A DNA stretch of 64,000 nt. It comes from Adiantum capillus-veneris. Taxonomy: Eukaryota > Streptophyta > Polypodiopsida > Polypodiales > Pteridaceae. Location of the stretch: contig CM043944.1 of the NCBI GenBank assembly GCA_014529385.2, forward strand, positions 74,055,384 to 74,119,383, in the 5' to 3' direction. The position numbers were made by a program, and so were the translations under genes. Shown here one piece after another: positions 11,841-21,744 of this stretch (position 1 is its first letter; each line of letters begins with the position of its first letter). A model generated the notes under the pieces. It was not told the origin of the DNA. It did not search any database and worked only from the letters and a program-made list of their open reading frames with translations.

Positions 11841-12836
11841 GTATCAACTTTGGTACAATACAATATCAAATCATGTACAATACAATATCAAATTTTGTAC
11901 TTCTTGTGTCATAGTGGTGCTCTGTTTTTTATATAATGTTTGCATTGTATATTTTCCACCACTCATTTGGATTGTTGGTATTGTAGTAAGATCTTGGTGG
12001 CAAGATGAGACACAGCCAAACACAACACTTGTGGATTATTTGGCTGCTAAACCTGGCCGATTGATTGTGCTTGACCTTAATGGGTTCTTATTGACAAGCT
12101 AAACAGAGTTGCCAGAAGGCCTTTGGTTTTGGTGGATGAGCACCAACCACGGATCATCCATCCCAATAGCTCGCTGGTTTGTTGTGTAAAGCCAGATGCT
12201 GACGAGTTCATACAAACTCTTAAGAAGAAAGCCAAGATAATTGTGTGGTCCTACTATAGAAGGCAAAAAATGATGTATATGTTGAACGCTTGCTTCGCCT
12301 AGCATGTGAGGCAGAAGTATTTTGCAGGTAACACAATGCCTTGAGTGCTTTAGATGTTAAGTTACTCAGTCTTCTAACCGCCTTTATGGCATGGTAGATA
12401 TACTATCCCAAGAAGACTATGAGACCTGGCGGTAGAGTATGGCGGTGGTGCGGCACGTGCCCGACGTTGTGGCCATCAAGCCTGTTTTTTTGAAGAACCT
12501 ACGGATATTGTGGGCAAGACACCCCAAATTTGATGCTAGTAACACAATAATGGTGGATGACTACAGATACAAGTCGCTGAAAAACGACTATGATAATTTC
12601 TTGCCATTAGATCATATGAACCTCTCGTGGTTGAAAAAGATTACCCTTTTTACCTGATGGACGGTATTCTTCCCTGGTTGCAAGGATGGATAGACGATCA
12701 GTACCCAACAGAATACACTCGCATAAACCCAATTTTTGACACACAAGATGATGTCTCTCCATATGTTGCTGATTACTTCATACAGATGGAGGGGTACTCT
12801 TACAAATTAGATCCCTCTGACATAGGAGATTCCTAA
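11841..12836 (+). pseudogene. FCP1/NIF-type HAD phosphatase pseudogene
   Basis: After 145 nt of AGTAC-rich intron-like sequence, a splice acceptor (ttgtag) near 11985 precedes coding-like DNA. A forward frame reads IVLDLNGFLL, the HAD motif I (DxDx-like, with DLN) of FCP1/NLI-interacting-factor domains. It is followed in a shifted frame by KPDADEFIQTL and IIVWS (motif II region), and near 12478-12620 by KPVFLKNL and TIMVDDYRYK (motif III with DD). A last part reads YPFYLMDGILPWLQGW, again in another frame, to a stop at 12834. At least two frameshifts and internal stops break it. The order matches plant HAD-family FCP1-like proteins. E1 is inserted just upstream. Confidence 0.7.
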
Positions 12837-13440
12837 AGTGTTGTACTTGGTGAACTTCTGTATCATGTCACATAAAATGTAATGGAGATTCCTGAACTTC
12901 GGTACTTGAACCAGATTTGTATCATGTTGTGCACATATATAATGGAAACCCACTTTTTTTGTACACTGTCTTGGAGCTTGAACTGTACTATCTCTTTTTT
13001 GGTGTTGTCTAGTAGTTTCTAGTCTAAAAGCATCTTTTTTAAGGTCTCTGACATTGGTGTTAATACAATGGTATCAGTAAGTACCAGTACTGTGTGTATC
13101 TGGTTGTTACACAGAACCTGATTTGGTACTCACAATACCAACTTTTGGTACTTCCAAAGTACCAAATTGTTTGTTTGGTACTTGAACTATACTGTCTTTT
13201 TTTTAGTGTTGTCTAGTAGTTTCTAGTCTAAAAGTAACCTTTTTAAGATCCCTGACATTGGTGTTAATACAATGGTATCAGTAGGTACCAGTATTGTGTA
13301 TCTCGGTGTTACATAGTACTTGCTTTAGTATTGGTACTCACAGTACCAACTATTTTCTCTCTGTTATTGGTACTGTTAAGATTGTGTTACAGTACCCACT
13401 TTGGTAGTCTGTAGTACCAACATTGCTATTCATGTTTGAC
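12837..13440. repeat. AGTACC-type low-complexity repeats
   Basis: No gene is visible. The region repeats phrases such as ggtgttaatacaatggtatcagta (13051 and 13261) and ttgtctagtagtttctagtctaaaag (13006 and 13210), a duplication with a period of about 205-210 bp. It is rich in AGTACC and GGTACT. Confidence 0.65.
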
Positions 13441-14423
13441 CTGGAAAGCTAGGCATAGGGAACCCCTTAAACTGTCCGAGAAACGTGATTCTATCACAAG
13501 AAATAGCCATATGTTTTCATAGATTAGTGAAAGGACTGTTTGATAAACTATCATTGTTTGTTAAATTGTTATTGCTTAATAAATTGATATTGTTTGATAA
13601 GTGGATTCTGATTGATATGAAGAATTGGGTGATCATGTTTGAAGAATCATTTAAAGAGAAGAATTGTTGAAAGAATATATTTTGTTCCTCGCGGATAGTG
13701 AGATGATTCCACGGTTAGCAGAGATTAAGCTAAGGTTATCGGCTCTCTTTTGTTCCTTGCGGTTAGCAGGATGCCTTGAAGGTAGCGGGATGCCTGGCGG
13801 TTAGCAAGATGCCTCGCGGGTAGCGAGATGCCTGGCGGTTAGCAAGATGCCTCGCGGTTAGCAAAATGGGAAGGTTGCGCAATTCACGGCTAGCGAATAA
13901 ATCCTTTGCAAAGGCTCTATTGGTTAGACGGAGGAAGTCCACGGGTAGCGGCAAACTCGTGAGAAATTGGAAAAGTTGTTTTTGTTGAAATATAGGGCTG
14001 TCTTCATTAGGCATTGTTTGAATTGTTTTGGTATTGGGCTGTATAAAAGAACCTGTGTTTGGAATAAATTGAGGAACATTGTTTGTATATGTAAAAGAGT
14101 ATGGTAAAAAGTGTGCGTATGGGGTGGAAAGTGGGGGCTGGCTCATGTTGCCAGTCAAGGATGGGTGGTCTCGATTAGTCGAGAAACTCTCAACTCCCTC
14201 TTATTAAGAGAAGTGAAATTAGAGACTCATTGTGCCAAGAGTAGAGATGGCCCAAATCTACGTGACACAAGAATACTATTTAGTTAGACTAAGTCTCATA
14301 TCATATTTATGGTTTATAGATGGCGACCGTGCCTCTTAAACGTGGGGAAAAAGGTGTTGTTTATCGATTCTAAATATGTCAATGGGATTTTATCTTATGT
14401 TAGGAAACAACTTCATTAGAATC
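13441..14423. other. non-coding stretch with a 19-nt GC-rich repeat
   Basis: From 13757 to 13870 a 19-nt unit (gcggttagcaagatgcctc) recurs about six times with variants. It inserts islands of higher GC into AT-rich surroundings. The rest shows no supported gene. A TGGCGACCGTGCC phrase at 14312 resembles a retroelement primer site, but no LTR end is recognisable next to it. Confidence 0.5.
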
Positions 14424-15148
14424 CTAGATTATCAACCTGGCTTGTGGCGTATGACCCTTATAACCACGTAAACAATGGATAGAGGACTTCCTCTCTTCTG
14501 TTGCTCGTATCTCTACTTTGTGGAAACAGAGTAGGGTGTCGTCAATGGAAAAGGAGAATAAAGGAAGGCCATTTATCAAAGTTGGGGACCTCACACCTGT
14601 GAGGTGGGATGAAAACATGCTAAGAAAAGCAGCACTTTTCATCCGTTGCACAATCAAGTCCTTTCTCTTCTTCTCAGTCCCACCTGCATCAAGTTGTCCT
14701 ATTCCAACATCCATGAAGACCTTCACAAACACCTCCCTACTATCCTCTGCTATCTTATCTGGACAAAATGTCAACTTCCGTACACCACATTGGGAGCAGT
14801 CTCCCATCAAGAATTTCTTGGCATGGTATTCACTATCTCTTGGTCTTGGGCACATAATGGATTCCCACATACTAGTGATGTGCTGACATACTACCTGGTT
14901 TGCAAAACACTCTCCTATATCATCACATCTACAGTACACGGAGCAATTGCAAAGATGACCTTTCCCATGATGCCCAAACTTGTTTTGTCACATCTGATTA
15001 AAAGCCTCTTTGAAATAGAGTACCTGCACATGGGATACACAGCAGGTATACCGCTCTTTCAAATTCCGAACAAAGTACGGCTTTAATGCCTCAAAGAATC
15101 TAAGAGACACGACCATTGTAGGGTGATTCCTCTGTGGTATAGCTCTAC
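14424..15148 (-). pseudogene. transposase-like gene T1, Cys-rich C-terminal exon
   Basis: On the - strand a good acceptor (ttggttccacag) ends at 15149 and an exon runs to a stop at 14424. It is open except for one TGA at 14988-14990. The protein has FFEALKPYFVRNLKE, a cysteine cluster (CNCSVYCRC), VVCQHITSMWE, then CSQCGVRKLTFCP. The paired CxC and CxxC motifs look like a zinc-binding insert of a DDE-type transposase, but I cannot name the family. Its upstream exons appear at 17596-18354 and 18829-21733. The rest of the intron is filled with repeats and retroelement debris. Confidence 0.55.
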
Positions 15149-15966
15149 CTGTGGAACCAATACAAGAAGAGTTAGAAAATTCCAACTTCATGCCATGCCG
15201 CCATATTATAGTTTTGGTTTCAAGTTGATGTTTTGGTACTAGTTGGGTAGGATGTCTATCAATCTCAGTCTATCTGGCCTTATCTTGTCAAGAGATGGAC
15301 AAATTTCCCCTTTCCAGTTGAAATTAGGGTAAACCCTACCTTCAGAACACACTGGTCAACTCACAATCCCAAAATTCCTCCCAGATTGGCCTGTAGACAT
15401 CCTACGCATAGGATGTCTCCTGGCTTAAAATTAAAGTTTTTTCTGATAGAAATGCTCCTGATGCTCTGCAGGCCTATCAGAAACACTCACAATATCTTTT
15501 GGACTTCAATTAGGCTTTCAACCACACTTTTGCGTCTTTTTGCATCTTTTACAAACTTGTAATGATTCTACCAAGCAAGTATACATGCATGAAATGATCT
15601 AGATCTGAATCATGATGTTCTACTTACTCTACTCCTACCTACCATGAGGAAATGGTGACAATGGTGTTTTTGGTTGCTTTTTTGGCCTCTCCGGACTCTC
15701 AAGCTCTCCTCTCACCGCTTCTACCACTCCCACTTCTACTCTAAACTCGACTACTACCTAAAACTACCTAAGTCTACCTCCTCTACCTAAGTCGAAGGAT
15801 CTAGGCCAGACACACACTTCCTAGACTCTCTCTAAGACCTAGAGAGTCATCCACCCTCTGATCCTATCTAAATGTAAAGTGAGACTCTTGGCAAGCCAAA
15901 ATTCCAATCCTCAAGGATTAGTCTCGGTCACCTACCTAAGGTTTTCGTCCCCAGCAGCGGCGCCAA
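15149..15966 (-). mobile_element. EA: gypsy leader fragment with primer site, inside the T1 intron
   Basis: Reading on the - strand from 15966, the sequence starts TTGGCGCCGCTGCTGGGGACG. This is a typical Tat/Athila-type primer-binding site and it directly follows the LTR end at 15967. A 22-bp near-palindrome, gacatcctacgcataggatgtc, sits at 15396-15417 and is a relative of the palindromes in the leader of EB. No gag follows, so only the leader survives. CTAGG/ACCTA-rich sequence fills 15700-15950. Confidence 0.6.
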
Positions 15967-16485
15967 TGTTGGACGGATATGCCGCGATGGACGTCAGCAC
16001 AGCGAGAACTCACCTAACAAGTAATGTCAGCTAAGGACGAAGCTCGACCTGCAGGCGCCTGGAAGCAAGCATAAGGTGTCAACCTACACTCGACTGACTC
16101 CTAAATAATTCCTACAGAGGTGCCTACCAATTGTCTAAGTCACAGTCTTCAAGAGAACAAAAGAGGATGCTTCCTACAACGCTTGCTAGAGACGAATACC
16201 TATCAAACACTTCCGAAACACCACAGAACTTGAAGGAGACCCTACTAATACCTATAGGCCACTCTCCCTAAGGTCTGTGAACCAAAATCACAACCCAAAA
16301 CACCCGGTGCAGAAACACGTAGGATGTCTGGCCAAAATCTACAGGTCTTCGTTTCCAAAATCTGAAGTGCCTAATGTGTAGTTCTACTCAATGTGAACGC
16401 GTGGATATGCTGCAATACAAAATCAGACAACGTATGCTCACCCAAACTACCGATGAAGCTAGTAGAAGGAGCTCCCAAAGCCGGA
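15967..16485 (-). repeat. EA LTR fragment
   Basis: The LTR edge reads TGTTGGACGG on the + strand, that is ...CA on the - strand, next to the primer site. No inverted partner (ccaaca) was found, and the sequence runs into the AGTACC array near 16490. The far end is therefore missing or destroyed. It contains a half copy of the leader palindrome (taggatgtctgg, about 16321). Confidence 0.5.
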
Positions 16486-17595
16486 CCGTACGCATTGGTT
16501 TTAAACATTACCAAAGATAGTAATGTACCAAAATTGGATGTACACACTACTAAAGCTTGTACTGTAGTACCAAAATAGGTTGTAAACAGTACCAAAGATA
16601 GTACTGTAGAATCAAAATTGGATGTAAAGAGTACCAAAGATTGTACTGTAGAACCAAAAGTGGTTGTAAACAGTACCAAAGATAGTAATTTACCAAAATT
16701 GGATGTACACACTACCAAAGATTGTACTGTAGAAACAAAATTGGATGTAAAAAGTACCAAAGATTGTACTCCATAACCAAAATTGAATGTAAACAGTACC
16801 AAAGATAGTATTGTAGAACCAAAATTGGATGTAAACAGTACCAATTTTAGTAATATAGAACCAAAATTGGATGTAAACAGTACCAAATATTGTACTGTAG
16901 AACCAAAATTGGTTGTAAATAGTACCAAAGATAGTATTGTAGAACCCAAATTGGTTGTAAGCAGTACCCAAAATTGTACTATCTGTCTGCTTTTGACTCA
17001 TTTTAGAATTGTTTGCAGAAGAGTACCCATATGGAAAATTTGCAAATGCTTTGGTGATAAACAAGAATGTTTTGGTACTATATAGGGAATATTTTTGGTA
17101 CTGCACAAAGACTTTGGTACTACACACGTAGGTTTTGGTAAAACAGAGTGAGGCTTTGGTAAAATAGAGTGAGGCTTTGGTGCCTGTAGGGACGTAAAAG
17201 GTACTATACAGAGGCTTTGGTACTGTACATATAAGCTTTGGAATCACTAGTATGCAGTAGACTACCAAATTTGGTACTGCACAAGGGCTTTGGTTCTTAA
17301 CATGATAGCTTTAGAACTACATAGGAGTGCATTGGTACTATATATAACCTTTGTAAGGTACTGTATACCACCACTACCATATAGCAGACTACCAAGTTTG
17401 GTACTGCACAAGGGCTTTGGTTCTATAAAGGATAGCTTTGGAACCACCCAGGAATGCATTGGTTCTGTATACAACCTTTCTAAGGTACTGTATACCACCA
17501 CTACCATATAGCAGACCACCAAATTTGGTACTGTCTTGACCAAATTAGCCTTAAGAATCACCAAATAAATTACAATTGCTAAGATTTATTGGTAC
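16486..17595. repeat. AGTACC tandem arrays in the T1 intron
   Basis: From about 16500 to 16985 a unit of about 42 bp (aattggatgtaaacagtaccaaagat with agtactgtagaacc) is repeated about a dozen times. From 17275 to 17528 a different 127-bp unit is present twice (starts at 17275 and 17402). Because 42 is a multiple of three, long open frames appear on both strands; these are artefacts. The arrays lie between the donor at 17596/17595 and the acceptor at 15149 of the T1 gene, so they behave as intron expansion. Confidence 0.75.
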
Positions 17596-18354
17596 CTGAG
17601 AGTCATCGAGTAGATGCACAGGATGTTTGACAACACTTTTCCTTCCAATTCTCTTCTTACATATGTCCTTCTTGTTTGGTGAAACTCCGGTTTCTGATGT
17701 CCAAAAGGCATACACAAAATATCTTGTTTCATTAGTGATAGTGGTTCCTTGTGGCAATTGTCTCTCACAAGCACTCAATGTCAACACTTCATCCTCATCT
17801 TTATTCTACAGTCTTGAAGTTGCAGCAGCTATATTCCTTCGATGGACACCCAGGACACTAGAAATTTTGGATTGGTTTACTGAGGCTACACTTGTACTAT
17901 TGGTCAACATCATCGTCAGAGAGGTTCTCTTAACAAAAAGCTCACTTGCTGAGTGCGGGACCTTAATTTGAGCCAAAGTGTTGCGCACACCCGATAGAAC
18001 GGTGTCTTCGACATTGTTGAAATTTGATTTTTGCAGCTCGAAAAATGTCTAGTGGTCCAATAGTTGCTGAAATATTTCCTTTTGCTCATTCCTTGACAGC
18101 CCGAGTGTTTGCTTGCGCCAACATCGTGCCACCACTGCACAAATGTTCTTCCTTGACCTGGCTTTCGGTAATCCAGGTGCAAAAGAAGGATGCCATTCTT
18201 TCCTTCTGTGTTCGCGTTTCTTTGCAGCCCAATAATCACGAAGAAAATCTTGATTAGTGGCAAATGTCTCAATGGAATTGACAATGGGATGGTTTTGTAT
18301 CTGTTCATCCATGCGTGATTCCTCCTCATTCAGCTCGTCAAAAGGAGTAGCTAT
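17596..18354 (-). pseudogene. transposase-like gene T1, central exon
   Basis: A single - strand frame of about 250 codons runs from an acceptor (actcatag) near 18354 to a donor (CTCAG|GTACC) at 17596, with only two TAG stops (18049-18051 and 17806-17808). It encodes a charged N-terminal part (WAAKKREHRRKEW), then VNQSKISSVLGVHRRNI, which resembles a helix-turn-helix. Next comes YFVYAFWTSETGVSPNKKD and HPVHLLDDSQ. This looks like the DNA-binding and early catalytic part of a transposase. The family is not recognised. The following exon is 14424-15148. Confidence 0.5.
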
Positions 18355-18402
18355 GAGTCACCCAAGCGGTAAAATCTTGTAGTATTGTCCATTGGCAAGC
18401 AG

Positions 18403-18406
<4 letters not shown>

Positions 18407-18438
<32 letters not shown>

Positions 18439-18496
18439 TGCAGTAGTGGTCACTAAACATCAATTAAATCCAAGGTTTTGTGTGCATCTTTCTGGT

Positions 18497-18545
<49 letters not shown>

Positions 18546-18615
18546 TAATGAGAGAGCAGCCCAAGTTTGCTGGCTATGGAGCATGGAAGGTGCACAGGAG
18601 CAACACAAACATGTG

Positions 18616-18650
<35 letters not shown>
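18407..18650. repeat. CA and AG microsatellites in the T1 intron
   Basis: A (CA)n tract of about 30 nt at 18407-18436 and two (AG)n tracts at 18500-18545 and 18616-18650 lie between T1 exons. No coding function is supported; the ER-repeat frames across them are artefacts. Confidence 0.9.
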
Positions 18651-18828
18651 GTGTTGTCGTGAAAGCCAATAACCATAATGTGGATCCAACCCTCTCCCCC
18701 CACTTCCTCTCTTGGAGTGGCCCCTCCAAATAGTGAAACGTCTAAAAACAAAGAAATATATGGCCCCTCTCCATTTCCAATCAAAAGGTCCAATTTATAC
18801 ACAAATAAACCACCAAGCCCATGTTGTG

Positions 18829-19197
18829 TCAAGGATAGTCCTTTTCGTACCACCATTGCATTCTTTCACCCTCTCCTGTATAGGATGGTAGTGTTCTTAG
18901 CAAATGGGGTTGACTATCCATAGATTGTACAGATCCTTTGCCTCCCCAATACGATTCCACTTCTAGATTCATTTGAGATTCAGCCTCAAATTCCTCTATT
19001 GGTGGAAGAGACACTCCTCTTCCATCACCCGTTTGGTTTACTCGTCTGCTTATCTCACTTGCTTCATTGGCCTCTCTAACTTGTTTCCACAACTTGTCAA
19101 GACCATCTATTTATTTATAGCTGTCAGGTATAGCTATGTGAAATCCCTCAAAAGAGTTATCCGTGGTATTGAACACTATCCATGTAGGTGGGACAGG
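18829..19197 (-). pseudogene. transposase-like gene T1, upstream exon (3' part)
   Basis: The - strand frame reads PPTWIVFNTTDNSFEGFHIA across 19197-19120, a TAA, then LDKLWKQVREANEASE and an acidic segment ending at a stop at 18829. If the LTR element at 19198-21696 and one ACAGG copy are removed, the frame joins directly to 21702-21733 (VGKPEGVIPV), which has a splice acceptor (tttactag) just before it. So this is one exon split by an insertion. The function is not recognised, and membership in T1 is inferred from strand, order and spacing. Confidence 0.45.
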
Positions 19198-19511
19198 TGT
19201 TACGGCATAAGTGGGTGTGTGCCAAGTGTTAGCCGTTAGGATGCCTTGGCCGTATGGTGGGAACCTTACCTAGGAATGGGGGGATGCCAAGAGGCATGAG
19301 TCATGAGGAGCGAGGGGACACTACTAACCTATATGAAGGGCCTCTTGTGACCTTTGTAAACATACACAATAACCAATCTAATTAGTTATGGCTGCGGACG
19401 TGAAAATCTATCTCTCTCTCATTCTCTCTCTCTCTCTAATGCTGTGCGGTGTTCCTCTCTCTTGCATTTATCTGAGCACAGTTTCGTAATAGGCAGCCAC
19501 GCCTATTACAC
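19198..19511. repeat. left LTR of the non-autonomous element
   Basis: 314 bp, TG...CA, containing a short CT run near 19411-19437. Nearly identical to 21380-21696. Confidence 0.88.
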
Positions 19512-21379
19512 TTGGCGACCACGTAGTTTATCGAATCTCCATCCTTGGTGATGAAGGAGGCGCATATGCTACTGCTTGAGTCTATTCGTACACGCACAAT
19601 CATTTGGGAATTGCAAAAATAATGGGTGATGACGAGTGCCTGGAGACACGCCACCTTTCCCTCTTGGGGGTGGTGACAATTATGAGAGGATGGTTTTCTG
19701 GAAGCAGTTGCACAGGCGGGCAAGGGTGGTCTATGGTCATGCAGATTCCATTCATTTGCAGACCAGGATTTCCACAGCAGCCATTGGAAGGCATCGCGAG
19801 TCTCAGTGACTGAACTTCAAAGTGCTGCGGGGTATTTAATATGACTTTCCAGAATGATGTGGAAGTTTGCGAAGAGTGCAGCATCGGTAACGATGAAGTT
19901 AATGCGGCTGCATGTTTATGGCTAACTGGTGCGGATCATGTTCGTCCGACGGACTATAGGGGATACCTTTGGTGGGCCCATTCGGAGTCCTGGAGTCCTT
20001 GCTATGCAGACATTTACTGTGCAATTTTTTGTCGGGTGCAGTGTGCGGGCCAGTAGGTGAGTCATGGCGAGGCTGTGCGGTACCGTACACAATGCGTAGC
20101 CGGGTATGCGGTGCCTGTGCAGCAAAGGACAACAGACGATCAATTCATTAGCAAAGCTTCAAATGCAGTACATGTTCAGTTGCGCAGCTTTGCCAGACCA
20201 GTGAGCAGAGCTAATTGCAAGTTGCGGTTCCTCTATGATCAAGCGTGGCACCTGACAAGTGCAGGATGGCCAGTGACGGCCATGGCGGTGCGGTACAATG
20301 AGTGGGTGCTGTGGGAGTGGGCAGCGATGGTGGGCTGTCTTCAAGAAGGAGCACCAAGTGGCGCTACTTGAGGAGGGCCACCCCTTGCATGGGAGTTGTT
20401 AGGGGCCATTGACGGGGGGCTGGAAGATCAGAAAGGGACGAGGTGCAGAATGGGCCGCCATACCAGGGCCTTGGCAGAGGAAAGAGGAAGGGGGGCCGGC
20501 ATCTGAGAGGGAAGAAGGGGGCTGTAGCCTACGGTTACACAGTGCAGACGGGATGAGGGCCGCCAATGATTGGGGTCACTAAGGGGGCACTGCAGACAAG
20601 AAGAAAGGGTTCGAGTGCAGAAGGCAGAGCCTCCAAGCCAGAGCAGGGGATAGAATCCTCCTTGAGGCGAGCAAGGCCGTGAGAAATCACAAGTAGAGCT
20701 GCAATTGGTTGAGGATGTTCGAGATTCCGTGAGCAAGGGAGAGGCCTCTATCTGAATAAGGATGGGAATTGGGGACTATTGTACAAGGCAGAGAGGTGTC
20801 TTTGTGTGGAATTAAGAAAGCAATGGGATACTCATGCGAGCAGGGATGCATGATATACGGCACGAGAGCAAAGTGTTGTGGAAGAGTAAATTGTGGAGAT
20901 GCGGATTTTGAGGGGTGCAGGTAACAATGCTGCGATGGGGAAATCCTTGTACTTGTTATTCATTGTGCTCGAAGTCTCAAACTTCCATGTTCCTCTTTTA
21001 ATTGCACCGAGGGCGGTGATGTCCAAGTGATGAAGGTTGATGCCGCATAGGGACATATCGATGAAGAGCGAATGGAGCGCCTATGACCATGCATCAAATT
21101 CATGAAGGGACGGTCAAAAGTTTTTGCGGTTATGCGGCAAAGAGGACCATGCAATGTTGCGATTACCAGTGTGCTGTGAAAAAGACATGATTTCCTTTTT
21201 TCTTGTTCATGATATTGGAAATGTACTTCTTGCACTTGGGGTACTCTGCCTTGGCTATGCCTAAAATGTTTTGTAAAAAAAAACTCTTAAAACAAAGCAC
21301 ATGCACATAAGGCACTTGACTTCTAACCAAGGTACTCATGAACACTGTGAGTTCGCACATGTCCACCGTGCGTGCCAAG

Positions 21380-21696
21380 TGTTACGGCATAGGCCGGTGT
21401 GTGCCAAGTGTTAGCCGTTAGGATGCCTTGGCCGTATGGTGGGAACCTTACCTAGGAATGGGGGGATGCCAAGAGGCATGAGTCATGAGGAGCGAGGGGA
21501 CACGACTAACCTATATGAAGGGCCTCTTGTGACCTTTGTAAACATACACAATAACCAATCTAATCAGTTATGGCTGCGGACGTGAAAATCTATCTCTCTC
21601 TCTCTCATTCTCTCTCTCTCTCTAATGCTGTGCGGTGTTCCTCTCTCTTGCATTTCTGTGAGCACAGTTTCGTAATAGGCAGCCACGCCTATTACA
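21380..21696. repeat. right LTR of the non-autonomous element
   Basis: 317 bp, differing from the left LTR mainly in CT-run length and a few bases. Followed by the target duplication ACAGG at 21697-21701. Confidence 0.88.
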
Positions 21697-21733
21697 ACAG
21701 GGATCACACCCTCAGGTTTTCCAACTTGGTTCT
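21697..21733 (-). pseudogene. transposase-like gene T1, upstream exon (5' part)
   Basis: This is the other side of the exon interrupted by the LTR element. On the - strand an acceptor-like tttactag precedes codons for QVGKPEGVIP, which continue across the target duplication into 19197. Gag remains of EB begin only a few bases upstream, so the boundary between the two elements lies near 21735-21745. Confidence 0.35.
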
Positions 21734-21744
21734 AGTAAATCTTG

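Larger units (their letters stand above)
19198..21696. mobile_element. non-autonomous LTR element (TRIM/LARD-like), 2.5 kb
   Basis: Direct repeats of 314 bp (19198-19511) and 317 bp (21380-21696) start TGTTACGGCAT and end CTATTACA. The element is flanked by a perfect 5-bp duplication, ACAGG, at 19193-19197 and 21697-21701. The internal 1.87 kb codes for no gag, protease, RT or integrase. After the first repeat lies CTTGGCGACCACG, a plausible primer site, which suggests + orientation; no clear polypurine tract precedes the second repeat. The internal sequence is richer in G and C than its surroundings and may be captured DNA. It must have been mobilised by enzymes from another element. Confidence 0.88.

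Noticed and set aside
14312-14330. Primer-binding site tggcgaccgtgcc
   Set aside because: No LTR end or partner repeat could be found beside it.
16371-17268. Two 192-codon open frames on the - strand full of VLFTSNFGSTVQS-like repeats
   Set aside because: They arise because the AGTACC array has a period of about 42 nt, a multiple of three, so any frame without a stop in one unit stays open. No protein-like composition and several frames are open at once.
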